Assembly: GCF_000186865.1 (NCBI RefSeq)
Contig: NW_008705583.1
Coordinates: 189,673-253,672, forward strand
Length of the DNA: 64,000 nt
Direction of reading: 5' to 3'
DNA from: Aureococcus anophagefferens
Lineage: Eukaryota > Sar > Pelagophyceae > Pelagomonadales > Pelagomonadaceae
Below the pieces are notes generated by a model. It was not told the DNA's origin, made no database searches, and saw only the letters and a list, made by a program, of their open reading frames with translations. Positions 18,852-28,448 of the stretch are shown piece by piece (positions within the stretch are counted from its first letter, which is position 1; each line of letters opens with the position of its first letter). The position numbers and the translations under genes were made by a program.

Positions 18852-20186
18852 ATGCTACGCTTCGTATTGCTCGTGACCGCAGCCACATCGCTCGAGCTCG
18901 GCCGCCGCGACGCGCTGCGGTGCCTCGCCGCATCCTGCGCGACGCCCGCGGCCGTCGCCGGCGCCGCGCCCATCGATGCCGCGCCGCTCAACGCCTGGGA
19001 GTCCTACGCCGTCCTCGGCGACAGCGCGTCCTTCAATCCGTCGGCGCGGGCCGTCGCCCCCCGGACCCTCGTCGCGCAGCTCGCGCGGCGGCGCGCCGTC
19101 TTCCTCGGCGAGCATCACGACGCCGTCGCGGACCACGCGCTCCAGGCGCAGCTCGTGGCCGCGCTCCGCGCGGCCGAGCCGTCGCGGCCGCTCGCCGTGG
19201 GCTTCGAGGCCGTCCAGCAGCGGTTCCAGCCCGCGCTCGACGCCTACGGCGCGGGGAAGCTCAGCGAGCGGAGGCTCGCCGCGGCGACGGAGTGGGAGCA
19301 GCGGTGGAGCTGGCCCTTCGAGGCCTACGCGCCCGTCTTCCGCGCGGCCAAGGCGGCGAAGGCGGACCTGCTCGCGCTCAACGTCGACGGCGAGGACGCC
19401 GCGAAGGTGTCGGCGGCGGGCCTCGCGGGCCTGGACCGCGCCGCGCGCGGGCGCTACCTGCCCGATCCGCAGGGGTTCGCGGCCTTCGCGAAGACCGTGG
19501 CCTTCAAGAGCTACGTGGGCTACGCGATCCGGCCGAGCTACGCGCTGCACGTCGAACTGGGCATCCTGCCGGCGACGACGACGAGCGAGTGCGTCGGGAA
19601 CGACGCGTCGTGCACCACGTCCTTCAAGAACTTCCTCGCGAATCGCGTGCTCTGGGACGAGGCCATGGCGTCCGTCATGGAGACCTGGCTCGCGTCGAAG
19701 CCGGGGGGGCTGGCCGTCGGCGTCGTCGGCGCGGACCACGTGAAGTTCGGCTGCGGCGCCGCGAACCGCCTCGCGCGGCGCCTGCCGGGCGCCGCGCGCG
19801 TCGACGACGTCGCCACGGTGCTCCTGAACCCGCGGCCGAGCGACACGCGCGGCGACGAGACCGGCGGCGTCGAGCGGGGCGGCGCGCCCCTGCCGCGGCG
19901 GGGGGGGCGGGTCGACTACGACTCGCTCGCGGGTTCGCGGGACGTCGCGCGCGGCGGCGACGGCCTCGTCAACTTCGCCGAGTACACGCTCCAGCTCCGC
20001 TTCGCGCCCGTGCCCGCCGTCGACGACTGGGTCGGCAACGAGGTCGACCGCGGCAAGGGGCCCGAGCTCATCGCCGACGCGGCGGCGGCGGCGCAGGCGC
20101 GGCCGGGCTCCGCCGTGCTGCCCGTCGCGGACTACCTCGTCGTCGGGGGCGGGGGAGGGGGGCGCGCGGGGGGTAGAACCTCGTAA
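18852..20186 (+). CDS. ChaN-like (haem-binding uptake, Tiki fold) protein with organellar targeting
   Basis: 444 residues from ATG 18852 (ATG 18828 is possible). The N-terminus MLRFVLLVTAATS looks like a signal peptide. A twin-arginine stretch follows (GRRDALRCLAASCATPAAVAGA), as in proteins sent on to the thylakoid lumen. The core has RAVFLGEHHDAVADH, the GExHD/E signature of the ChaN/DUF399 fold, then LAVGFEAVQQRFQPALD and GVVGADHVKFGCG. Bacterial ChaN binds haem at the outer membrane. Plant relatives are plastid proteins of unclear role. The last 90 residues (DGLVNFAEYTLQL) look like half an EF-hand. The final 238 bp of the gene belong to a 435-bp segment repeated after the gap at 20716-21327, so the C-terminus may be affected by assembly error. 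Confidence 0.7.
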   Translation: MLRFVLLVTAATSLELGRRDALRCLAASCATPAAVAGAAPIDAAPLNAWESYAVLGDSASFNPSARAVAPRTLVAQLARRRAVFLGEHHDAVADHALQAQLVAALRAAEPSRPLAVGFEAVQQRFQPALDAYGAGKLSERRLAAATEWEQRWSWPFEAYAPVFRAAKAAKADLLALNVDGEDAAKVSAAGLAGLDRAARGRYLPDPQGFAAFAKTVAFKSYVGYAIRPSYALHVELGILPATTTSECVGNDASCTTSFKNFLANRVLWDEAMASVMETWLASKPGGLAVGVVGADHVKFGCGAANRLARRLPGAARVDDVATVLLNPRPSDTRGDETGGVERGGAPLPRRGGRVDYDSLAGSRDVARGGDGLVNFAEYTLQLRFAPVPAVDDWVGNEVDRGKGPELIADAAAAAQARPGSAVLPVADYLVVGGGGGGRAGGRTS

Positions 20187-20383
20187 CTTTCCGAGTCAAT
20201 CACGCGAATTACTTCTTCCGTGCGAGGCCTACAGGCCATGTCGATTCGCACGAACCCCGACGCCTTGAGCGTCAAGCAGGCGCCAGCACTCGAGTTTACT
20301 AGGCGGAACGGGTCTTTTCTCAGGTCTGCGCGCCGAAGGAATTGTGTTGTTGACGTCAATATTGCATTTCACGTTGACCTTTT
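19949..20383. repeat. First copy of a 435-bp exact direct repeat flanking a gap
   Basis: Identical as far as can be read to 21328-21762 (offset 1379). It covers the 3' end of the ChaN-like gene and 197 bp of its downstream sequence. Past 20383 the two copies diverge. Confidence 0.95.
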
Positions 20384-20715
20384 TGCGAAGCCCGCGCCGC
20401 AGGCGCCAGGCCAGATCTTCTGGCCGAAGGGCGTAGCTTTTGTCCGAAGGTCGCGAGACAGCCATACGATGCGCTCCGCTCGATTTGTCTGTCACATCGC
20501 TGGTTCGAATCTACGGCCTCTCGCGCCGCGACACCGGGCTCGCCAGAGAGCCCCTACGGAGAGGATCAGGCGGAAAATACGCTTTTTCCCGGAACGACGT
20601 CGTAACGGCGACGCGGCGGACCGTTTCGCGACGAAGGCGCCCCCTCGGGGCCGGGGGGGGGTCTGCGGGCCCTGCGGAGCGATCGCAGCGTATGTACACG
20701 CTCGGGGGGGGTCGG
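20384..20715. other. Non-coding stretch before the second gap
   Basis: No gene is seen. The base composition is less GC-rich than the genes. It holds a GGTTCGAATC decamer near 20503 that is not part of a tRNA, and two G runs. Its natural continuation lies in the gap. Confidence 0.5.
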
Positions 20716-21327
20716 NNNNNNNNNNNNNNNNNNNNNNNNNNNNNNNNNNNNNNNNNNNNNNNNNNNNNNNNNNNNNNNNNNNNNNNNNNNNNNNNNNNNN
20801 NNNNNNNNNNNNNNNNNNNNNNNNNNNNNNNNNNNNNNNNNNNNNNNNNNNNNNNNNNNNNNNNNNNNNNNNNNNNNNNNNNNNNNNNNNNNNNNNNNNN
20901 NNNNNNNNNNNNNNNNNNNNNNNNNNNNNNNNNNNNNNNNNNNNNNNNNNNNNNNNNNNNNNNNNNNNNNNNNNNNNNNNNNNNNNNNNNNNNNNNNNNN
21001 NNNNNNNNNNNNNNNNNNNNNNNNNNNNNNNNNNNNNNNNNNNNNNNNNNNNNNNNNNNNNNNNNNNNNNNNNNNNNNNNNNNNNNNNNNNNNNNNNNNN
21101 NNNNNNNNNNNNNNNNNNNNNNNNNNNNNNNNNNNNNNNNNNNNNNNNNNNNNNNNNNNNNNNNNNNNNNNNNNNNNNNNNNNNNNNNNNNNNNNNNNNN
21201 NNNNNNNNNNNNNNNNNNNNNNNNNNNNNNNNNNNNNNNNNNNNNNNNNNNNNNNNNNNNNNNNNNNNNNNNNNNNNNNNNNNNNNNNNNNNNNNNNNNN
21301 NNNNNNNNNNNNNNNNNNNNNNNNNNN
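20716..21327. other. Assembly gap (612 N)
   Basis: Run of N. The sequence right after it repeats the sequence well before it, so the gap and one copy may be an artefact of mis-joined contigs. Confidence 0.99.
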
Positions 21328-21762
21328 GCGCGGCGGCGACGGCCTCGTCAACTTCGCCGAGTACACGCTCCAGCTCCGCTTCGCGCCCGTGCCCGCCGTC
21401 GACGACTGGGTCGGCAACGAGGTCGACCGCGGCAAGGGGCCCGAGCTCATCGCCGACGCGGCGGCGGCGGCGCAGGCGCGGCCGGGCTCCGCCGTGCTGC
21501 CCGTCGCGGACTACCTCGTCGTCGGGGGCGGGGGAGGGGGGCGCGCGGGGGGTAGAACCTCGTAACTTTCCGAGTCAATCACGCGAATTACTTCTTCCGT
21601 GCGAGGCCTACAGGCCATGTCGATTCGCACGAACCCCGACGCCTTGAGCGTCAAGCAGGCGCCAGCACTCGAGTTTACTAGGCGGAACGGGTCTTTTCTC
21701 AGGTCTGCGCGCCGAAGGAATTGTGTTGTTGACGTCAATATTGCATTTCACGTTGACCTTTT
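21328..21762. repeat. Second copy of the 435-bp direct repeat
   Basis: Starts immediately after the gap, in the middle of the ChaN-like coding sequence, and ends 117 bp before the carrier start. The copy carries the ChaN C-terminus without its N-terminus. No second functional gene is supported. Confidence 0.95.
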
Positions 21763-21879
21763 GGTTCCGATCGTCATCGTGTGCGCCACCACTCGCGTCG
21801 CCTTGTACAAGCAGGCTCCTGCGATCGCCATCAACAACATCCACACCGTCTCGAGCACCCACACACATGCCCGCAAACG

Positions 21880-22982
21880 ATGGACATGCTCGGGCGCCAG
21901 GACACGCCGAAGTTGTTGCGTCCGTTTAGGATGAAGAGCGAGGCGGCCCGCACGCTCGTCGCGGGCACCTGCGGCGGCTGCGCATCGATCCTCGTCTGCC
22001 ACCCGCTGGACACGATCCGCACGCGGCTGCAGACGGCGGCGCCCGGCGAGTACGCCGGCGCCTGGGACTGCGCCGTCGCTTCCGTCCGCGCGGAGGGCGT
22101 CGCCGCGCTCTACAAGGGCCTGCTCGTGCCGCTGCTCGCGCAGGGCGCGTACAAGGCCATCATGTTCGGCGTCTACGGCGCGTGCCGGCGGCGCGTGACG
22201 GAGTCGACGGGCCGGAGCGAGCTCAAACCGTCGGAGATCTTCGCCTGCGGCGCCGTCGCCGGCGGCGCGAACGCGCTCGTGCTGACGCCCGTCGAGCTCG
22301 TGCGGAACGGGGCAGGAAAAGGGTGATTCAACGTAGCTTCAACATGAGTGTTCCGCGCGCGCGCGTTCCGGAAAAAGCATCAATGCTTCGAGACCGTTCC
22401 GAGAGATGATCGCTCGTCCAAAACTCAGCCGAAACGAGTGGAAAACGACCGAGATAGGAGCCTTTGAAGTTGGGAATTTCGCACCCTTTTCCTGCCCAGG
22501 TGCGGAACCGGCTCCAGGTCGCGCGGTCCGCGGGGCTCACGGTCGCCGGGGCCCTGGCCGACGCGGCGAAGGCCGCGGGCGGCTCGCGGCTCCGCGGCGC
22601 GTACCGGGGCGTCGGCGCGACGCTGCTCCGCGACGTGCCCGGCGTCGGCGCGTACTACGCGGCGTTCGAGGTCGCGCGGCGCGCGGCGGTCGCGCGCCGC
22701 GGCCCGGGGGCCGTGCTGAGCCTGCCGGAGCTCGCGGCGGCGGGCGCCGCGGGCGGCGCGGCCTTCTGGACCGTCGCGCTGCCCTTTGACTGCGTCAAGA
22801 GCCGGCTCCAGGTCGGCCAGGGCACGTCGACGTGGGCGACGCTCGCGGCCACGCTCCGCGCGGGCGGCCTGCCGGCGCTCTACGTCGGCTACGGCTCGGC
22901 CCTGGTCCGCGGCGTGCCCGGCGCGGCCGTCGTCTTCGCCGTCTACGGCTCCGTCGAGGCGCGCCTCCGGGAGGACACCTGA
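21880..22982 (+). CDS. Mitochondrial carrier family protein (SLC25 type)
   Basis: Exons 21880-22299 and 22500-22982, phase 0, 300 residues (family about 300). ATG 21880 is chosen; ATG 21931 would also give a full domain. All three carrier signatures are present: PLDTIRTRLQ, PVELVRNRLQ (rejoined across the intron) and PFDCVKSRLQ. Each has the usual following helix block (YKGLLVPLLAQGAYKAI, YRGVGATLLRDVPGVGAYYA, YVGYGSALVRGVPGAAVVFA). The DVPGVGAYYAAFE block recalls the carnitine/ornithine carrier branch, but substrate is not certain. It sits in the inner mitochondrial membrane. The intron is a fresh introner element inserted between ELV and its duplicated target. Confidence 0.9.
22300..22499 (+). 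mobile_element. Introner element, sense orientation, in the carrier gene
   Basis: A 200-bp intron. After the first target copy (GTGCGGAAC, 22300-22308) the element begins GGGGCAGGAAAAGGGTG and ends CACCCTTTTCCTGCCCAG at 22499, an inverted repeat of about 16 bp. GTGCGGAAC is repeated at 22500-22508. Removing 22300-22499 restores an uninterrupted carrier signature. The body is nearly identical to the element at 25858. Confidence 0.95.
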
Positions 22983-23017
22983 GCGCCGCGGCGCGCGCGC
23001 GTGTGTGTGTGTCCCGA

Positions 23018-24156
23018 CTAAGAACCCCCTTCGATCGGTTCGGAATCGAGCCACCAGAGGCCGAGGCGCCGGAGCGTCGCGACCTTCTGGTCGAGGCCCT
23101 CGGGCGTCCAGTTCACGTGGACGACGAGCGCCGCGTCGAGCCTCGACCTCGACGGCGCCCGGCCCTTCTTGAACGCGCGGCCGTCGAGGACGCTCGACGA
23201 CGCGCTCAGGCCGCAGACCTTGACGGTCGGCTCCTTCTGGACGGCCTGGTTGAACTTGACGAGGTTCACGCTGTCGCCGTCGAAGCGCGCCGCCCACGCG
23301 TCGAGGAGCCTCCGGGAGCCGTCGGAATTCCGCGCGAAGAGCACGCCCGGGTTGTAGCGCCGCGCGGGCCTACGGGACATACGATGCGTAGGCGTGGCGA
23401 CGAAACCGCCGCGCACCCGTTGTTCTGGTCCGTGACGACGACGTCGCAACCCGCGTAGCCGCGCTTGTCGACCTGTGTGGAAACCAAATATTCAACCCGA
23501 CTTCAATGTGAGCGTATTCGAATGTTTTGAGACGAGCTCTTCGGCTGGGCTTCGAGAACTCGACGAGAGCGATCGATCCGTCCAAAAATCAGCCGAATCG
23601 ACTTCGATTTGACCGAGCTAGAGAATTCTCAAGTTGGTCAGGACCCAACCCAGTGGTTGGTTTCCACACAGTTGTCGACGATCGCGAGCGGGTCGCCGGT
23701 CCAGACGGCGTCGGCGTCCGTGAAGAAGACGCCCGCGCCGCTCGTCGCCAGCGCGTCCAAGATCTGCAGCGGCCGCCGCCGCATCAGCGCGGCGAACGCC
23801 GGGCTCCCGTACGCGTGGCTCCCGCCGACCGCCGCCGACCGGTTCGCCGCGACGACGGCCTCGCGGTCCCGGCCGGCGACGAGCCGCGTCGCGCCGGCGA
23901 AGGCCTCGGCGTCGTCGGCGACGACCGCGAGGCGCCAGCGCGGGCCCGCGGCGCGCCGGTAGCCCACGAGCCAGTTCTCGAGGATGCGCAGGTACGTCGC
24001 GTCGGTGCACGTCACCGCCAGCCACTCGCCGCGCTGCGCCGTTGACGTATCGTCGCGCCGCGCGAGGTGCGTCACGGCGCGGGACCGCCGCGACGCCGAG
24101 CTCGCGGCGACGGCGAGCAGCGCGAGCAGCCGGGGCAGCCCGGGCGCCATGCTCAT
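23018..24156 (-). CDS. Nucleotide-diphospho-sugar transferase, GT77-like (three exons)
   Basis: Exons 24156-23680, 23472-23417 and 23369-23018 give 294 residues. ATG 24156 is chosen because a signal anchor follows (APGLPRLLALLAVAASSAS). Upstream in-frame ATG 24339 would extend it. The domain has WRLAVVADDAEAF, LMRRRPLQILDALATSG, the DxD block FFTDADAVWTGDPLAI, then YAGCDVVVTDQNN, YNPGVLFARNSDGSRRLLDAW and NLVKFNQAVQKEP. The DVVVTDQ and NPGV(L/M)F blocks mark the nucleotide-diphospho-sugar transferase family that includes plant arabinosyl/xylosyltransferases. It probably acts in the Golgi. Intron 1 is an introner. Intron 2 (23370-23416) is only 47 bp, GTGCGC...GTAG. Confidence 0.82.
23473..23679 (+). 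mobile_element. Introner element with different terminal repeats in the glycosyltransferase gene
   Basis: A 207-bp intron (spliced on the minus strand). Ends are CTGTGTGGAAACCAA and TTGGTTTCCACACAG, a perfect 15-bp inverted repeat. The duplicated target is TTGTCGAC (minus: GTCGACAA). The interior shares TCCAAAAATCAGCCGAA with the GGCAGGAAAAG elements, so this is a related family that has exchanged its ends. Confidence 0.93.
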
Positions 24157-24356
24157 CACCAGAGCTGCATCAGCGGCTTTGTCCACCTCGGCGCATCTCG
24201 GCTTCGCCGCGCGCCCGCAACGCGCGCAGAAGGCGCGGGGACCGCCGCGGGTCGGCCGCCGCGCGCGTCCGCACAGCGCTCCATCGCCACAGCTCCCGGC
24301 GCGCGCACAAAAACGCCGCCCAAAGCCCCCGAAGCACACCGTTCGAAGACGACCCG
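24157..24356. promoter_or_regulatory. Short divergent promoter region (glycosyltransferase / VAMP7)
   Basis: 200 bp separate two divergent start codons. No TATA box is evident. The region must hold both promoters if ATG 24156 is the true start of the glycosyltransferase. Confidence 0.4.
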
Positions 24357-25049
24357 ATGACGATCCTCTACGCGCTCGTCGCCCGCGGGAAGACGGTGCT
24401 GAGCGAGTTCACGTTCACGAGCGGCAACTTCCCGACGATCACGCGCCTGCTGCTGGGCCGCATCGACATGGCGCGGTCGGGGAAGATGTCCTACATCTAC
24501 GACCAGTACGTCTTCCACTACGTCTGCGAGGAGGGCCTGCTCTACCTCTGCATGTGCGACGACCCGGACTCGCAGAAGCGGCGCGTGCCCTTCGCGTTCC
24601 TCGAGGACGTGAAGCGGCGCTTCCTCGCCGCCTACGGCGACGTCGCGCAGACGGCGATCGCGTTCGCGATGAATCTGGAGTTCAGCCGCGTGCTCCAGCA
24701 GCAGATGGAGCTCTTCAACGGGCCCATGGGCGACCGCCAGCAGTTCAACGCCGTGCACCAGAAGCTCGACGACGTGAAGAACGTCATGGTCCAGAACATC
24801 GAGATGGTTCTAGAGCGCGGCGAGAAGCTCGAGCTCCTCGTGGACAAGACGGACCGGCTCAACACGACGGCCTTCACCTTCGAGAAGAGCTCGCGCAAGC
24901 TCAAGGAGGCCATGTTCTGGAAGAAGGTCAAGCTCTACATGCTCGCCATCGGGCTCTTGGGCTTCGTCGTCTTCATCATCACGTGGGTCGCGTGCGGCGC
25001 GGACTTTGGCAAGTGCCGCGACGACGACGGCTCGTCGAACTCGAAATAA
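24357..25049 (+). CDS. VAMP7-like longin R-SNARE
   Basis: An intronless 230-residue protein. Residues 1-120 form a longin domain (MTILYALVARGKTVLSEF, YIYDQYVFHYVCEEGLLYLC, VPFAFLEDVKRRFLAAYG). A SNARE helix follows (QQFNAVHQKLDDVKNVMVQN, IEMVLERGEKLELLVDKTD) with the central-layer arginine in VLERGEKLE. The tail anchor is LYMLAIGLLGFVVFIITWVA, followed by a short luminal end. Such SNAREs drive fusion at endosome, vacuole or plasma membrane. It is a complete, typical member. Confidence 0.95.
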   Translation: MTILYALVARGKTVLSEFTFTSGNFPTITRLLLGRIDMARSGKMSYIYDQYVFHYVCEEGLLYLCMCDDPDSQKRRVPFAFLEDVKRRFLAAYGDVAQTAIAFAMNLEFSRVLQQQMELFNGPMGDRQQFNAVHQKLDDVKNVMVQNIEMVLERGEKLELLVDKTDRLNTTAFTFEKSSRKLKEAMFWKKVKLYMLAIGLLGFVVFIITWVACGADFGKCRDDDGSSNSK

Positions 25050-25092
25050 TTCGCCTGGACATGGCGATTCGCGCGGGGGCCTTTCGACGCGC

Positions 25093-28000
25093 CTAGGCCG
25101 CGGCGGGCTCCTCGGCCTCCTTGGGCGCGCAGATGGTCTCGAGGAGCGCCTCCGCGTCGCCGCCGGCCGCCACCGCGTCGATGAGGCCCGACGCGCGCAT
25201 GAACTCCTTGTGCACGGTCTGGTGCTTGGCGTACTTGAGCACGTGCGCGACGTCGTAGTACGTCTCGAAGGGGTCCTCGATGGCGAGGCACGAGTGCATG
25301 GGCCAGACCTCGAGCTCCGCCTTGTTCGCCTTGGGCATCGGGAGCGCCGTCCGCGGCGACACGACGCTGTGCTTGAAGTCGAAGGCCCACGCGAAGTGGC
25401 GGAAGAAGCCCGCGGCGAGCTCGCCGAGGGACTGCGTGTTCCGCGCGGCGACGGCCCGGAGCTGGGGCAGCGACGCGTCGCTCGGCTCGTGGAACGCGAG
25501 CTGGACGACGCGGGACGCGTCGAAGGGGTGCGCGACGACGGGCGGCGGCGCCGCGGCCGGGTCCCGGGGCCGCGGCCAGCACCGGTCGAGGCGCTGGAGC
25601 GACGGCAGCAGCGGCGGCTGGGGCACGGTCTGGAGGTAGTAGAGCACGCAGAGCACGTAGCCGTAGGACGAGAGCGTGCCGTCGCTCGGCGAGTTGATCG
25701 CGCGCGCTTTGGCCCAGCGCTTGACGACGTAGGCCAGGCCCCGGACGCGGCCGTCGACCTTGGCGTAGGCGCGGAGCAGCGCCGTGTTCTGGAGCGCCAG
25801 GGGATTGTGCGTCGACACGTCGCAGTCCAGGCCGGACACGGGGTCGCGGAAGAGGACCTGGGCAGGAAAAGGGTGATTCAACGTCGCTTCAACGTGAGTG
25901 TTCCGCGCGCGCGCGTTCCGAAAAAAGCATCCACGCTTCGAGAACTTTCCGAGAGATGATCGCTCGTCCAAAAATCAGCCGAAACGAGTGGAAAACGACC
26001 GAGATAGGAGCCTTTGAAGTTGGGAATTTCGCTCTCTTTTCCTGCCCGGAAGAGGACGATGGGGACGCGCGCGGTGTCGCGGACGTTCACGTCCTCGGCG
26101 CCCGCGGCCTCCAGCACGGCGCCGACGCGGCGGATGACGTCGCCCGGGCTCCGCAGGTTCGGGTTCGTCGGGTCCAGCGGGCAGACGCACATGTCCAAAT
26201 CCGCGCCGTCGGCGCCGAAGAGGTTCGCCGACGACCCGAAGACGCGGAGCTCCAACCGTAACCCGCCGCCGAGCACGTCCGCGGCGTTCAGCGCCCGCTC
26301 CACGCGGTGCCGCGCGCGCTCGCGGACGTCGAAGAAGCCCGCCCCGGGGAAGAGCGTCGGCAGCACGCGCGCGCACGCGCGGTCCAGCGCCGCGAACGCC
26401 GCGGCGTGCGTCTCGCGGCGCTGCGGGGCCGCGGGCCGGTAGAACGCGTCGCCGCGGTCGACGGCGCGCGCGAGCGCCGACACGCCCTCGTCGTCGTCGG
26501 GCCAGAACTCCTCCGCCAAGGCGTCCCAGACGTCGAGCTTGCGCCGCACGGCCTCGGCGAGGTCCGGCGCGGACGCCGCGAGCAGAGCCCACGCGCTCCG
26601 GTTCCGCGAGAGCGCCGCGAAGAGCTTGCGGCACGCGCCGTGGACGTCGCGCGCCTTCCGCTCCTCGGCGGCCTTGGCCTTGGCCTTCTTGACCTCCTTG
26701 TCCTTCAAGGCCTGGTCGAAGTCCGCGAAGTCGGCTTCCGAGAGCGTCGACTCCGCGCGGTCGCGCGACGCCGCGAGCTCGGCCGCGTCGCTCTCCGGCG
26801 CCTCGAGCTCGCCGGCCCTGCGGCGGCAGGCGACGCCGTAGGGCCCGGGCACGTGGCGGTCGAGCTCCTCGAGCACGCGCGCGACGCACAGCCGGAGCTT
26901 CTCGCGGCACTTGCGGTCGCCCGCGCCCGCGGGGCCGCCGCCGCGCGGCGCCAACGTCTCCGGTAAGGTCTCCGCGACGACGGCGAGCTGCGCGACGGCG
27001 CCGAGCTTCGACCGCCCCTTCTCCTCGAGCTGCGTCAGCGTGACCTTGAGCGAGTCGAGGAGCTCGTCGTGGCTCCGGACGACGACGTCGAGCTGGTCCG
27101 ACGTCGCGTAGACGTTCGGCGACGCCTTGCCGTTGGCCGCGTTGTCGTCCGGCGCGTCCAACAGGCGGAGCACGAAGGACCCCGCGGCGCGCGGCGCGAA
27201 GAAGTCGATGGCGCCGCGGTAGACGAGGGGGCCGTTCGGCGCCTGCTCGCAGTTGCCCGACGCGCGCTTGACGACGATGGCCGCGTCGTTCGTCGACGCG
27301 CCGACGCGGAAGAGGCCGACGGCGACGTCCTTGCGGTCGCCGAAGCGCGCGCCGGCGTCGTCGCCGACGAGGAGCTCCCAGGACACCGTGAGCCGGCTCC
27401 GGGGCCGTAAGGCGGCGCCGCGGCCGCCGCCCGTGCGGTAGGCGATGCGGCCCTTGCGCCGCTGGTGGACCCGCGGCGGCTCCCACTTCTTCTTCGGCGG
27501 CGGCGCGGGCTTGGCCTCCTCGGGCTCGGGCTCGGGCTCCGGCGGCGGCGGCTTCGGCGCGAGGCCCACGTCCTCGGCCAACGCCGCGAAGTCGTCGCCG
27601 GGCTCGTTGAGGGGGCCGCCGAGCATGAGGCGCCGCAGCGTCGCCTCGACGGACTCCTCCGCGCGCGCGTCCGCGGGCTCCGGCGCCGGCGGCGGCGCGG
27701 CCTCGGCCTCGGCCGCGAGCCGCGCGAGCCCCGGCGGCAGGCCGCTGCCGAGGCCCAGGGGCGGCGGCAGGGGCGGCGCGCCGCCGCCGAGGCCCAGGCC
27801 GAGGCCGAGGCCCGGCGCCGCGGGCGAACCGCCGAGCGGCGACGACGACCCGAGGCCCGGCGGCAGCCCCCCGAGCGGCGACGCGCCGAGGCCGCCGGAC
27901 CCCAGGCCCGGCGGGAGCCCCGCGGACGGCGGCGGCGTCCGCGACGGCGGCGCGATGACGGGCGACCGCGGCGGCGACGCGGGCTCCGGCGGCGGCGGCG

Positions 28001-28448
28001 GCGGCGGGCCCCACGCCGACGCGGGCGGCTCGGGCTTCGCCGCCGCGAGGCCCGGCGGGCCACCGCCGGCGCGCTTCGCGAGGAGCGCGCGCGCCTCGGC
28101 GACGAAGACGGCCATGTCCTCGTGCTGCTCGAAGCGCCGGTGCGCGGCCTCGGCGTCGCGGTCGCCGGCGACGACCAAAGCGCGGAACCGGACGAGCACG
28201 TCGCTGTCCGCGGCGGCGTCGTCCTTGTCGCCGATGGCGCGGCGGCCGCGGTGGCCGCGGCGCTTCCCGCCGCCCTTGCCGTCGCCCTGCGACGGCGCCG
28301 GCGCCGGCGCCGGCGCGGGGACGCGGGGACCCCCGTCCTTGACGGAGCGGTTGTTCACCTCCTGCGGCGGATTCTGGCCTTTCCCCCGCCGACCCTTGCC
28401 GGACCCGCCCCGCCGGGCGCGTTTTTCCTTGTTCGGTGTGTCTGACAT
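25093..28448 (-). CDS. Non-canonical poly(A) polymerase / terminal uridylyltransferase
   Basis: Exon 1 is 28448-26058 and exon 2 is 25857-25093, giving 1051 residues. The first 430 residues are basic, then Pro/Gly-rich and disordered. Residues about 430-540 look like a beta-sandwich (LTVSWELLVGDDAGARFGDR, SDQLDVVVRSHDELL), comparable to SKICH-type N-domains. A charged helical linker follows. The catalytic part has FGSSANLFGADGADLDMCV (GS motif and the two-aspartate pair), the third aspartate in GLDCDVSTHNPLALQNT, and the PAP-associated block GTLSSYGYVLCVLYYLQ. Cid1/TUT enzymes add U or A tails to RNA. Nucleotide preference cannot be read. The intron is an antisense introner between VPI and VLFRDP. 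Confidence 0.88.
25858..26057 (+). mobile_element. Introner element, antisense orientation, in the nucleotidyltransferase gene
   Basis: The 200-bp intron comprises the element (25858-26046, CTGGGCAGGAAAAGGG ... CTCTTTTCCTGCC) plus one target copy. CGGAAGAGGAC occurs at 25847-25857 and again at 26047-26057. Read on the minus (gene) strand the first copy gives the donor GTCCTC and the element end gives the acceptor CCTGCCCAG. Its plus-strand body is nearly identical to 22309-22499, where the host gene is on the plus strand. Confidence 0.95.

Noticed and set aside
20455..20530. Possible tRNA gene because of GGTTCGAATC near 20503
   Set aside because: The flanking bases do not pair as a T-stem, there is no A-box at the right distance and no acceptor stem can be drawn.
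21328..21762. A second ChaN-like gene after the gap
   Set aside because: Only the C-terminal 80 codons are present and they are an exact copy of the first. It is most likely an assembly overlap.
22311..22499. Open frames inside the introner elements giving similar peptides (NMSVPRARVPEKAS and relatives)
   Set aside because: The peptides recur because the DNA element recurs. The frame is not conserved between copies and is removed by splicing.
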